Below are positions 50,155 to 62,465 of a stretch of DNA of 64,000 nt, in pieces. The stretch is from Anastatus disparis (lineage: Eukaryota > Arthropoda > Insecta > Hymenoptera > Eupelmidae): contig JAFFSR010000240.1 in the NCBI GenBank assembly GCA_017163975.1, forward strand, positions 1,550,001 to 1,614,000. The letters are read 5' to 3'. The translations under genes were made by a program, and so were the position numbers. The notes under the pieces are model-generated. The model made no database searches. It saw only the letters and a program-made list of their open reading frames with translations, and was not told the DNA's origin. How positions within the stretch are numbered: position 1 is the stretch's first letter; every line of letters begins with the position of its first letter.

Positions 50155-51052
50155 CCCTGGTAGAAAATGAAACGCTTTTTCTACCATTTTATGGCCATTT
50201 CTTTAAAGTAAAGAGCAGAAAATGGGAATGTTTTATGGCCATTATTTGAACTAATATGAAACGTTTTTTTCAACCTTCATAGTGCTAAAAAATGCTAATA
50301 AAATGTTGAGTCTGATCCACTATTATTTGAATATAGATAGTTAACAGTAGAGTCTATCAAATTGTGCTCTAATTGATTACTATTAAGAATCATTTAAGGT
50401 TTTTTCTTGAAAGTTATCATTAATCATTAATAGAATCACTTTTGTTAATATATTCGCGCGTATATTTTGAGTTGTGATCGGATTGTTAGAGGTTATTTTT
50501 AAACGATTAATAAAATTTTCCATTTATTATTTTAAAAAACGATATTTTTATACTCGTTTCGTACTGCGTTTCATATTTTTATTTTAATAAAATTTAATAT
50601 TATTTTTATTTTTATAAATTCCAATAAAAATAAACATTAACGAAGGAATGTGAATAAATACTAATCTATATTTTCTCGCCACGTGGCAAAAGTGAGGTTA
50701 TGATTTTACCTATGATCTGAAAAATTAAGGACTCATTACTAAAAAGTTATATAACTAGTCAAAAAAAGTTGTCCACAGTTTACCTAATTTTTAGATAGCT
50801 GTTACTGATTTTTTCTCTCCGTTTACTTAAAATGCGTATTTTTTTGGCTAAATACAAAAATTTTGAACAACATTTTTATATTAACATTTTTTGCCTATAA
50901 GATGCTAACCAATATACCAAAAAATTTGAGCTCTGCAGATTCAGCAAAAAATTGCCATTTATTCGCCAATATTGACATGACAAAATATTACTATTGAAAA
51001 TGGTCATAAATTGTTGTTTACACCATTTTTAATGTTCAAATTTCTACCAGGG
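50155..51052. mobile_element. CCCTGG-ended DNA element (898 bp)
   Basis: Starts CCCTGGTAGAAAATGAAACG and ends TTCAAATTTCTACCAGGG. Subterminal ATGGCCATT and ATGGTCATAAA words occur at both ends in inverted sense. Its left end matches the right end of the 157-bp element at 18593. There is no clear target duplication and no transposase frame. Superfamily not assigned. Confidence 0.75.
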
Positions 51053-54000
51053 TTGTTTAACTTTATATCCTTAACATTTTCACTTACTGGATTTCAAATT
51101 CCTTTATTTTCACGGTGAAAACGTATTACAATGAATAATATATCAAAATAAACGCTAAATTATACAGTTTTAGAACAATTAATTAGTAATATAAGTACCA
51201 TAATATATTGAGTCCAGAATTTGTTGTTCATGACGGTATTCATTCACCGAGTGCTGTTTATTCACTGGTTCAAAACACCTGATGACGTAAAGCATACGAA
51301 AAGAAAAGACGAAACATTTTAGTAGGTTTATTTTTAGAGGTGTTGTTGTACCTAAAAATAAGTAGATAATATTGCACGAATCCACGCTTTTCTATCGTGT
51401 TATTTATTTATAGTAAATAACGAAGATTAGTCTTGCTTCTGTTATACATGTTCGATGGTATAAAATTAACAGACAGTGTCACTAAAGCAAGATAGAACCC
51501 GTAACTACATTCCCTTACGCGCGCATGTGTACGTGTGTGTGCATGTATTTATTTTGGTTTATTATTTTGCTAATTCCTTTATGACAAGTGCCAAAAGTTT
51601 CCGAACAATTGTTCTATGTAACTGTCACTCTTACTCATTTTAATATTTACAAATATCCAGCATGCGTGGAAACTATGGGTTCTTGGTAATTTATTTTAAA
51701 TTTGATGCTAGAATAATATAGAAAAATTCTTTTGTACAAAATACCAGTTAAAATTAAGTTAAAATGCTTTGACTTATTATTACTTTCTGTGTGACACGAT
51801 ACTTTTCTATTTTGTCTTTTTAATGAAAAAATAATGAAAAATAGAAAATTGACGAATAAAATTGTACTAGAAGAACAAGTTAATAATTTCTGTTAATTTT
51901 AATTATTCTTTGCATTTCTTTTGCACCAAACAATAATGCATCAAATATAAAGTCAATTTTAAGTTTCTTTAGAAAAAAGTTAATGCATCAGTAAAAGTTT
52001 ACGACAAAAACATTTCATATGGCAAAGGATGTGGAAAAAAAGAATAAAAATACTTGTTTTGATAGCGAAATGTTGAGGCGAGAATAAGAGAAGATACAAA
52101 GACTTTTCATGAGTTCAACGCTGGTCGTCTGTACATGTCAGTATATGTTAGTATATCTATAAAGAAAATAAGAGATGGTCGACAAAAATATATATACGGC
52201 CACGAAAAATTGCAGGATTTTTCTTTTCTGGCCAAGAGAACGGGGATGGAAATAGAGAAATGAGTTCACGCCGACCAGTACTCTACAAAAAGGCTACATT
52301 TTACCTCTAGCTTTCTCCCTCGTACTATTTCTCTTACTTGGTTCAGTTGCCGCGCTTGAATTCTACACGTCTCGAATTTTTTTTCCTCCTATAGCATGAC
52401 CTTTTATTTTCTTTTTTATTTTATTTTTACCACCTGCAAGCACCTTTCTCAATGTCTACTGCCAGTTGCTCGATATACCACTAATGCATCGCATGGACAC
52501 TGTCATCGCTTTGTATAACTTTCATAGTAAATGATTGTAGAGTACAAATAATTTTTATTCTTTGAATTTCGCAACAAAAAATTTTGAAAAGAAATACATT
52601 TAAGTTTGATATTTGAAACGAATGGTCAATTCTTTATGTTTTTTTTATTATAAGATAATTGTCTTCAAATATAATAAATTCATTACATTGATATATTCTC
52701 AATACACGCGGAATTATGATTTCCCTACCTGATTCGATATAAAAATAAAAGCTAGAAAAAATTAATGCATCAATAGTTTCATTTCCAATTTCATCGATCT
52801 GCATAAAAAAACTAGTAATCTAATGAATATTTGCTTTTATTTTATTAATATGCATACATATTTGCACGTATATCAATCCTGATTAAGAAAAATTCTTATA
52901 TAAAACATTCATAGTTTTAATTAATGTTACTATAGTAGAAAATGATATTATGAATATTTATGACTTTTATGATAAAAAATTTTTAAACACAAAAATTTGA
53001 AGTCAAATTTATGAAATAATTTCAATCTTTAAGACAATTATTTAAGACGAAAAAAATGATTTGTGGTAAATAATAGAGTTATATTTTGGACTTATAAATA
53101 TTCTTTTAATAATTAAATTTCACATTTTAATTATTTTCTTAACAAAGACGAGGTTTATAATAACGGCAAATAATATTTTGTTTGAAATAAGCACTTTAAA
53201 CTGATGTTTTTAACTAATTGATTAATTTTTCGTTCTAACTTTAACTGAATAATACAAAAGCTGCATAAACAGAATAGCGATTGTTGTATTATACAGAACC
53301 ATAAAACCTTAGGAGAACAAATAGATAATACCACTTTTTCATTCCTTTTCATCGCTTTTCTTTTATCCTTATTTATTTCTACAGCGTAAACGCGTACGCA
53401 GTGTTACTTGCTCTTATTTTCTCGTTTATAGTTATTCGACTTAGATATAACTCGGCTGTTTTCTTTTCTTTTACCTTGTCCTTTTATTTTCTTTTTTTTC
53501 GTATACAAAGGTTCTAGAGAAAAGAGGTAAAAGAACGTTGAAGTAAAGGAAACAACGGTAGGTTCACGACTCCATTATTCCGATGCGATATAATAGCCGA
53601 CTATAGTGCAACGTTCCGTAAGGAAAGAGCGATACGCGTAAGAGGCTGTTACGCAACCAAAGAGAGAAAATGGTATAATCGCTAAGCTGTAAAGTTATAT
53701 CGTTCACTCCTCGACAGGAATGTACCAGCACGTATTCAACTCAACGTCTATAGATCGTTCTTAACTTGCTTTTCATAAGATTATATCGTTCTTTCAAGAA
53801 AAATACACGCGAATGATGGATCTTGTGTGGTTTTTCAATGAACGCGTTATAACACTTATTTTCTTATATTCTTTTATTTTCTTTTTTAATTTGCGCTTTT
53901 CACACTTTGGATAGTAGGTACGTCCATTTATGAATTCAGTTACGCGATAAAATTTTATAATTTTGAAGGATTACATGCAATGAAGCGCGATTTTTAAATT

Positions 54001-54090
54001 CAGTAAAGGATTCTTTATACATTTTATATACTGACATAAAATTATGATAGCACGAAAAACTGATACAGAATCGCTTGAAATTTTCCAAAA
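51053..54090. other. Intronic sequence with complex islands at 52070-52530 and 53340-53830
   Basis: The first island holds GCCGACCAGTACTCTAC and CTTTCTCCCTCGTAC; the second holds CAGCGTAAACGCGTACGC and GATACGCGTAAGAGGC. Neither contains a recognisable coding frame. The remainder is AT-rich. Confidence 0.4.
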
Positions 54091-54249
54091 GAATTTTTTT
54101 CTCATACCCCGGCTAAAAACACGTCATTAAGGTCGAACGCAAGCAGTAAAAATTTATGCTTTCAGGCCGGCACGCTCCGACTTATTCTCGAGTCTCTTTC
54201 GTGCGTTTTAAGAGTGGGGAGTATACGCTTATCCTTTTCTGTTTACGGT

Positions 54250-54430
54250 TATAAGCGTCAACTCTCTCTCTCTCTCTCTCTTTCTTTCATGTATATTGTA
54301 GCCTATTCTTTTGAAAACATCAGCTACAACATTTGCTCTCTCCCTCTCTCTCTTTCTTTTATATGTATTACATAAGTCTATCCTGTTCTATTCATCGGTT
54401 ACAAACATCGACTCTCTCATATGTATCATA
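54250..54430. repeat. Minisatellite, about 85-bp unit, with embedded (CT)n
   Basis: Two and a part copies of a unit with CRACTCTCTCTCT, then CTTTCTTT, TATGTATT, CCTATTCT and TTACAAACATC. The (CT)n run at 54261-54281 is the purest portion. Confidence 0.65.
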
Positions 54431-54489
54431 GAAAAGTTTGTAAATATTACTTTTTGTTATAAAAAGTTAAAATGTATGATACGATCGAA

Positions 54490-55585
54490 TGTGTAATTTT
54501 ATTTTTTATTTTTTAGAATTATATTTGTTTTATTTTATGAATTATAATCTATAATCTTATCTTATCTTACTATTATATAAAAGGACAGCGTTTGTTTGAA
54601 TGTTCTCAATTATCTCAAAAACTACTGAACCGATCGTTTTCAAATTTTAAATTTAAATTCTTTATAATGTGACGAGTGTCATAGGCTATATAAATAATTA
54701 CTTTTTTAATCAATAATTGCAATAAAATAATAATAGACATAGATCTTAACGCGTAGGGAATAGGGACTACTTTTTTCGGCGTTCTGCGGTCAACATGCTC
54801 TATCCTTGCTACTTTCCTTGGTTGCCCAATAGGTGGCGACCGATTTTGTCTTTCACTTTATTAAACTGGTACGGTAGAATTACTTATACACCTTTGATAT
54901 TCCGTAACTTCAACACAATAAATTTTTATTGCATATTCTCTAATCACAGAGTAATATTACCTCGGATTATTTAATGAAATATTTTCCTATTCCATTAGGC
55001 AGAATAAAAAATTAGACAATTTTTTTAACTTTAGACAAAATTTTATATCTTATTCAAGGAAATTTTTTATTCCTCAAATATCTATTGGCTTTTATTCAAA
55101 ATACAATTTCTCATAGATTTTTCAAGAAATTTGATGTTTAGAAAACTTAACCATTTTTATACAAATAAATTTTTTTTCAACTTTTTTAATCATTAATAAT
55201 ATGAAAAAAAATTTTTTTTCCATTTATTAACACAATTGCAAATAACGTTGATTTTATCATCCTGTAAGAGTACGATTTAATAAAAAATAGTTTTTGAGAT
55301 TCTATTTCTATACCTACCGACTTCTGCCCAACTATTGCGCGGGCGAAGCCGAGACGGGGAATGCTAGTATGTTATAATAAGAGTATAGTAAGAGCGTATT
55401 ATAATGATATATTGATGGTTTATTTAATGAATTATCATCAGTGATGCGATTGATTGTGTAATTTAATTTTTTATTTTTTAGAATTGTATTTGTTTTATTT
55501 TTTTTAATTATAATCCATAGTGTGTTATAATAAGAGCGTATTATAATGATAAATCGATGGTTTATTTAATGAATTATCATCAGTG
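54490..55585 (+). repeat. Tandem duplication (about 131-bp unit), first copy split by the Helitron
   Basis: Copy 1 is 54490-54564 plus 55368-55443; copy 2 is 55455-55585. Both run from TGTGTAATTT through TTTTTAGAATT and TAATAAGAG to GAATTATCATCAGTG. Copy 2 lacks the Helitron and so serves as an approximate empty site. Confidence 0.85.
54565..55367 (+). mobile_element. Non-autonomous Helitron (803 bp)
   Basis: Begins TCTTACTATTATATAAAAGG and ends GAATGCTAG, inserted between A (54564) and T (55368). Known: Helitrons start with TC, end with CTAG and insert between A and T without target duplication. Insect families commonly carry a 5' TACTATTATATAAA and a 3' GCGGGCGAAGCCG block, both present here (GCGCGGGCGAAGCCGAGACG near 55337). 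The CTACTGAACCGATCGTTTTC stretch near 54620 is also typical. No Rep/helicase coding sequence. Confidence 0.92.
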
Positions 55586-55718
55586 AGAGAGTAGCAGATA
55601 AAGAAAAAATATATTCGACCGAGAGTAGCAGATGATTTTTCGCGCTGGTTTTTCATAAATGATGAATTATCAATAAGTCTAAGTTGTACGTGTTTTTAGC
55701 CCGGTATGAGAAAAAATT

Positions 55719-58700
55719 GTATATGCCACTTGGGATAAAAATGCAACACTGTAGGCCGGCATTTTTACCCTACGTAGCATAATATACTATTAAAAATTTA
55801 ATTTTTGAATAGTTTTTGAAATTTAAAGATTTCTTAAAATCATTTTTCAATCTAGGTTGATAATACATACGATTTTGGACATTCTTCACTTTTCTTCTAT
55901 AGATGCATAATATACTATTTTTGAACAACAAATTAAAAATACCACATTCCATTTTTAATGATAGGAAGAAATGTGGTACTTTCGATTCAATCTTGATAAA
56001 CTAGTATGTTAACTACGCCCTTCATATAAAAACTAGTATGTTAATCACGGAAGTAAAAGTGTTTTGTTTCTTATCTTTATTGTCGTCTTTGTTTCACTCG
56101 AGCGTCAATCTATTATTTTATTACAGAACGTTAATAATGCATTATTATTAATTAAAAAATAAATAGTCAAGTAAACACATATCGATTCAATTTTCATCTA
56201 ACTTAAAGTAAAATATTTTATTCAAGTTATAAGTAACAAAGTGTCTACATTTATGAGCGCGAGAGGTTTTCGAGTAAAAGCCAACAAATTTAAGCACTGT
56301 TAAATATTCCGATACAAGAAATCGATATTTGAAAATTGGCGGGGATGGGAATGAAAAGTTAGAACATTAGTGAACGAAATATGGGCCAAAGGGTCTCAGG
56401 TGCTTCACTGCATACTGAATAGTATCAGAGCAGTTGCTGTGCCTCGCCAATGGGTCACACAGTAGATATTCCCAGTTCGGTTAGCCATCGATTCTACTAT
56501 ACACTCTACTTTTGAGTCACTGGGGCTTAAACTCTGACTAAACGTTAACTAAAAAGAGTAAAAGCAATGCAATTTATAGTTCTTATCTATATCCTTAAGT
56601 TCAATATGTTGCTTAACTTGTGACAGAAATATAAAACTTTTTAAAAAGTGCAGGACATTGGAATGCATATAAAAATCATGGTTTGATGCCAAAACAATCA
56701 TATTCTTTTTGGATACTATTTCAAAAGCTAATAATATTGCAATGTAAATAAGAGGCAAATGAAATAAAATATTCTAAACTTTTTATTGAAAATATAGATG
56801 AAATAACTAGATTAAAAAATAGAATGCCTTCGTATGAATTCAGAGCAGAAGACTAATAATCGAAATAGTCACGATGTACTCTACAAAATTTTTATTGTTC
56901 CTGATTCGATTTTCTTGTATTGCTGTTACGAAACAACAAAATACTCACACTAGTTTTCAATTAAAAAAAAAAAAAAAACAACATCGAACTGTGTACAAAC
57001 AAAAACCAAAACTTTATGTTCTCACTCAAAATATATACACATGCACACTCACACATTCATTCCGTTCCTCTTGACGACAAACAAAGACAAGTAAATTCGA
57101 GTATGGAATCCTGGGTTACTGTGAATCAATGACAATTTCCATGGCGACGTTTGGAGCAGTGAATTACTCGGCCACATACTATACTCAACGAACCGTTCGA
57201 CCAAATTCAAAGTCGAAAGAGCGCGAAAATGCATTCACAAGGCGTTGAGCGAGTACCTAATCGAACGCAGCTGACTCGGCTCGAAATACTAATGTCGGTA
57301 AGCTTACTCGTGTAAAAAGGTATTCCTGCATGATTGCTAACCTGACTTGGTTACGGAAAACTTTCATCGATATCCGGCAACCAGAAAACTCGTTTGGTCT
57401 TAGCAACCGCCCCGATAACGAATACTATGAAAATTTGATTCGGATAACTAGAGATTTCGACAAAAGAAACTTTAATCGATGACTGATTCCTTTTATCTTT
57501 TAAATTGATGAAAACATAAATTTCCCTTTGAAATAGATTTTTAAATAATTGATTTCAAGTATAATGTTAATTAAGGAAACAATAATTAATTTGAAAAACA
57601 AAACTTTCGTTATGTGGAGAGATGCTATAATTATCATTTATAGAAATGGATGTTTGTCATATTTCATATTAACATATGAAACCTATTAATCTATATTTAA
57701 AATTGATAAACGTGCATACTTGCCAGATCATAATAAATTTCAATTCTCAGCTAAAAGATTTATTGTTTGCATTATAATAAATCTTTAAAAAATTTGAATA
57801 TTTTTTTTTTAAGTTGTTTTATTTTTGCTATTGCATGAAAAATTAACTACATTATTTTAAAATATGTCAACGAAATATGGAGTTACCATATGAAAATCTT
57901 CGACAAGACAGCTTCTTGAGTTTATATAAACACTCATCTTAATCTCTTGAAAGATTCTACAATTAACATTACTTAAATATAATTAAGGTAAATCTATACA
58001 TAGTCATTTAAAGCGTTGGTTAAGTTTAAAACTAAAGCCATTGAAAAGAGCAATTCAATTATACGCAGTTTTCATGCTTTCGATTTTCCTTATTAGGTGT
58101 CATTGTTAGATAATCAATTCCTATTGTTTGAGTATAGTAGAACTAGAATATAATTCTTGTTAAACAGAACAGTAATTTCCGATAACTCATATGTATACAA
58201 AGAAAGTAGATCATTTAATATATTTTCATTTTAATGAGTAATATTGCAGTACGATATTAGTTTTACAAGTGTATCAAATTCATTAAATTTGTATTTACAA
58301 ATTCAACAAGTTGTAAAATATAATAGAACGTTGTTAAATAGTCTAATACGTATTGTATCAATAAATTATTTCCTGAATTCTCGCATTGTTTTCTATTTTA
58401 TATCAGCCAATTAGTAATCTATAAATACTTAAAAAGAAATATGACAAAAAATATTAATTTAATAAATTATAAAGAACTATATATTGAATACTAAATCTTT
58501 TATAATGAAATCTTTAATAAAAATATCGATCACCACATCTCTTTTAAATCTATTAATGTCTTCAGTGATAAATTAATCTTTGGAAGTTTAACGAGTCGAT
58601 TATATAAAACTATTCCAAAAAGTTCAAACTTCTTTGAACGATTTCATCTTATTCACTCGCATCACGTGACTGATACGTCTCATTAAGTTAATCCGATCTT

Positions 58701-59662
58701 CTCTGTACTTTCTCATTCTCTCTCTTCCTCTATCTCTTAGTTCCTCATTTCAACTCATCCTATTCACATTGAAATAAGGGTTCTTGAATATCCCGCACAA
58801 TTACCGGTAATATTGGCCCTTTCTTGAGATGCGGTATGGATTTCCTACACAATTCCACTCTCCTCTTCCTTCGTCTTTTCTCCGTCTTACTACCAACCTC
58901 TTTATTTAGCCTCGCCAAACTGCAACCGATAAACTTCATTTGTCTCTTATGTCTTCTCTAAACTTTGCTTCAACAATAGCGTTAAAAGAGAGATATATCT
59001 GCAAATTGGAACTATGACCGAGAAACAATTGTCCGTAGTGTAAGACGTCAATTAAGATTAGGGAACGGTAGCTTGTTGTAGACAACAAATGTTCTACGAG
59101 AGATAAAAACTTAGAACGATGATTAATGGACTGTGTGTAAAACGAATAATTAGAATAGTAGATGGACCGTTAGAAAGAGTGTAAATCCTTGATTTCTATG
59201 TTTGCTGTACGCACTTTTAAAATGTTTTTGTTTTTTAAATTTTATTTTTAAGGATATAATACGTAAAATTCGCTTCCTAATCAAAATCCTAATATTAAAA
59301 ATTTTTCACGAAACTAAGATATGGCTAGCAGAATAGCTAATTTTTAATTTGAAAATGTTAATTTGGACATCTTATTTCGTTTCTCTTATTGACATCAACA
59401 AATTATTGTATGTTGCTGGATAGTTTATAGATCTTGAAAATGATGAGTTGGTTTATATATTCAAAATACTCACGAAATAGCACAAGACACTTATATTCTT
59501 AGACTACTAAAAAAAGCATTACATTAATGACCAAAAATTATAAACATTTGTTTGTCATTGTGTATCTGAACTAATCTGAATCTGGATAAAATGATTTGAA
59601 TATAGATTCAATTTCTACCAAAGCTTTCAAACAGTTTCAAATAAAAAACTTTTTTTTTTAAT
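55719..59662. other. Intronic sequence with complex islands near 56240-56540, 57040-57480 and 58640-59160
   Basis: The island at 57040-57480 is the least AT-rich part and has a plus-strand donor-like AATGTCG|GTAAGC at 57297/57298 after CGCAGCTGACTCGGC. The island at 58640-59160 has CTCTCTCTTCCTC runs and ACCGGTAATATTGGCCC. None translates into a recognised protein. Next to the composite element, 55735-55795 forms a short inverted repeat around AATGCAACACTGTAGG. Confidence 0.4.
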
Positions 59663-59666
59663 TTAA

Positions 59667-60095
59667 GAGGCGGTCGGAACCAAATCGGTGACTTGCGGTA
59701 TATATCAAGTCAGCATTTTTCGCTTTACGATAATATTTTGTATATTTTTATGGCTTAAACTATTTCAAATCATTCTTTATATACATGACTAGAGGGAATG
59801 ACTATATTTTTACCATATGAATAAGTAAATAAATTAATATAAGCATTTATTACAAATATCAAACTGACTTGACATATACCGCATGCAAAAAACTGTCGTG
59901 TCGATTGTTAGGTGGCATTTTTCGCTTTATAACAATATTCTGTATATTTTTGTGGCTTTAACTATTTTAAATTATTCTTTATATACATGACTAGAGGAAA
60001 TGACTATATTTTTACCATATTAATAAATGAATAAATTATTATAAGCATTTATTACAAGCACCGAACTAAGTCACCGATTTGGTTCCGACCGCCTC
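59667..60095. mobile_element. TTAA-flanked MITE with a duplicated core (copy 5)
   Basis: Flanked by TTAA (59663-59666, 60096-60099). The outer inverted repeat is about 26 bases (GAGGCGGTCGGAACCAAATC). Inside, a block of about 140 bases starting GCATTTTTCGCTTTA is present twice in direct orientation (about 59716-59856 and 59920-60057). An inner inverted pair, GCGGTATATATCAAGTCAG, encloses the first copy. It looks like a fusion of two related elements rather than a simple foldback. Confidence 0.85.
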
Positions 60096-60297
60096 TTAAG
60101 AAATTTTTATCTTTGTATTTGATATTTTTTATTAGAAAATACTTTTTCATTATTTACAAAGTTTTAATAAAAATACTTTGGATAGTGAAAATCAATCTTT
60201 TCAAGTTCACAAAAAATAGTTGATTCTCATTATTTCTATGGTCTTTCTTTTTTCTTCTTTTTTTAACCTTGTTTTTACCACAAAAATTTCGAGCTAA

Positions 60298-60682
60298 TTG
60301 TCCGTGACGTTAAAAAAAGAAATTTCATTAAAAGAAGCTTCTTCAATGACAACAGATGGATCGAAAGAGGAAGAACGGATGCATCAGAGAAATTTTTCAC
60401 CTTCAATTCAACGCCGTTGTCCCGTGGGACATCCAACGCGAGAGGAAGGCCGTCGAATATTCAAATTCGTTCCGGAAAACGGCAACTTTCTCATTCGCTT
60501 CGTCGCCTCGCCGAATAGCGACGACAAGCTCTACCGAAGAACTTTTTCTTTTACCTCATTTCTCTTTTCGTTGCCTTTGTCTTTTTTTTACAAAGTCCAA
60601 CAGCGTATACGTCTCACTTTTTTATATTCCGTTATTTGCGCCAGAGAAACGGAAATCGAGAAACTTTAAAATTTATCCATAG
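60298..60682 (+). other. GC-elevated island with two overlapping open frames; coding status doubtful
   Basis: Two plus-strand frames overlap: 60298-60669 (123 codons, including RRCPVGHPTREEGRRIFKFV) and 60356-60682 (108 codons, including VVPWDIQRERKAVEYSNSF). Neither resembles a known family. GC is well above the local average only in 60350-60540, and both frames then run into T-rich, low-complexity text. It could be part of an unrecognised exon or a regulatory island. The two frames cannot both be protein. Confidence 0.2.
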
Positions 60683-61520
60683 ACCTACGCAGAATTCCGT
60701 ATATGCTTAATGGAATTAGGTTATCTTTCCTTGTTCTAAGAGCAAAAGAGAAGAAGAAAAGAGTACGGGAAGACAAAAAGCGTGACGCAAATTTAAAAAA
60801 AATATAGGTCGCATCGGTGGCATTTGAGTATGAGTGACTTAGGCATGTATTGAAAATGAGATTGAACATTAAGATATTATTGCGGATCGTGTCATACAAA
60901 TTTCTTTAACGGACAAAATCTATTGAAATAGATAAAGAAGTTTTGACTTAACTTCGGTAGTTTACCATACCACAACATTGTACAAACTTGCTTGAAATTG
61001 TCTTTTAAATTATTTGAAAGTTAAGAATAACTATATTATTTGTTTTTCATAATATTAAAATCAATAAAGTTTCTCTAAAAAATATAAAATTTTTAATATA
61101 CGTTTTCCCTACTTCGTAATAAGTAATCTTATTAAAATAAAAAAAACTCATAATGGCGGCGTAATCTATAACCAACGAAATTATTTTAATGTTTTTATTA
61201 TGAAATATAATCCACCTACCATTTTTTATAATAGAAAAACCATTATAAACTTTAATCAACATTAAAAAATTTCTAAAGTAACATACTTTATTGATCTTGA
61301 ATAATTTTTTTTCAATGTATTAATATATATTCAAAATATAAGCGGATTTAAGGTAAAAATCATAATAGCATCAATTTATGAAATACATATAGGTATTTCG
61401 TATCAAATCGGATTATATCACAATTTTTTTTTGCAATATAAAAGCAATTAAGATGAAAATCTGACCCTTAAAGTCCCTCAAGTACAAGTAATCTAAAAAA
61501 TATTAACTCCTTTTTTAATT

Positions 61521-61840
61521 AAACTGCTCGTCGCCACTAGGATAAGAGAAAAGACTACTGGAGGGTTTAAATCAACGGTCCTCGTGCTACGATTGGTACG
61601 GCTGCACAAGACGGCCTATTGTCAGTTAGAGAATAAGCGAGAAAGTGAGTAGAGAAACCGAACAAACGAGAAAGCAGTGGAGAACTATGGAGCCAAAGAG
61701 ATTTGAAAAAGAGGAACATGCGAAGCAAAGTAATAAAAGATTTTCGTGCATGGAACGAGGAAAAAAAGTGGATGATATAAGTTCGAAAAATGTTGTTATT
61801 AGGAGAAGTCCAAATGCGAGTGTCATATATTAATTACTTC
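61521..61840 (+). promoter_or_regulatory. Possible internal promoter island with an initiator-like TCAGTT
   Basis: A GC-elevated stretch (GGTCCTCGTGCTACGATTGG, GGCTGCACAAGACGGCC) is followed by GTCAGTTAGAG at 61621, which matches the arthropod initiator TCAGT. Then come a donor-like GAGAAA|GTGAGT at about 61643 and a short frame from ATG at 61687 (MEPKRFEKEEHAKQSNK and onwards, 48 codons, stop near 61831). No TATA box and no recognised protein. It runs opposite to the Sam68-like gene. Confidence 0.25.
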
Positions 61841-62465
61841 ATAGTATGGTTAAAGTTTTATTATGTTTTATAGTATTGTTAAAGAAGTGCTTCTTACTTG
61901 AATGCATAGATACATCTATAACAATAACGAACAATATATGCAGCTGTACTGCCAATTTTTACTGAAAACTCAAACTTTTTGGCGGCAAAATATCCAGTAA
62001 AAGAACAAGCACTTTCCCTCCAGTACTTGAGAAAAACTTTGGCCGTTCAATCGAAAGTCAGGCGTATATTCTTCGTGGTTTTTACAAAAAAAAAAAAAAA
62101 ATCAGGACAACGGGTATTGGCGAAGAAGATTGCAAAGAAGTATAAGTTCATATGAAAATATTCTCGATGATGTTGAAGAATGTTTTTACCTACAATTTCA
62201 AAACTTTTTCTTTATTTAGGTCAGAATAACATTTAAAAAATGTGAGATAATCAATCCTATATATAAATAAGAACAGGTTCAAAGTGAAGCCTCTAAATGT
62301 TTTGACTAGCATTCGATACAAGTGTTTTATTTAAGTGTAATATTCAGTGCGAGAATTTGTAATGTTTCCTAACAATTAAAAACTTTTAAATTTGGATGCA
62401 TGCCTACATTCTCTCTCTTTAATCTGAAATGTACGATGACCTAACAATATTAATTTTATCCTTAA

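Larger units (their letters stand above)
54092..55718. mobile_element. Composite element with CTCATACCSGGCTAAAAACACGT inverted ends, containing a Helitron
   Basis: The left end at 54101-54125 and the right end at 55687-55710 are inverted copies reading CTCATACC, then GGCTAAAAACACGT, preceded outward by a T run on each side. Between them are a minisatellite (54250-54430), a tandem duplication and a nested Helitron (54565-55367). Removing the Helitron leaves an element of about 0.8 kb. Non-coding. No unambiguous target duplication is seen. Confidence 0.55.
60100..62461. other. Intronic sequence with GC-elevated islands at 60290-60690 and 61520-61840
   Basis: The two islands are listed separately. 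Between them, 60900-61500 is plain AT-rich sequence. 61850-62460 is moderately AT-rich with nothing recognised. Confidence 0.45.

Noticed and set aside
52715..52770. A third recursive splice site at CAG|GTAGGG on the minus strand (about 52728)
   Set aside because: The pyrimidine tract is interrupted by ATATCGAA and the donor part GTAGGG is poor compared with the other two sites.
57040..57480. A plus-strand first exon ending at AATGTCG|GTAAGC
   Set aside because: A single donor match with no recognisable protein, promoter or partner acceptor is not enough to call an exon.
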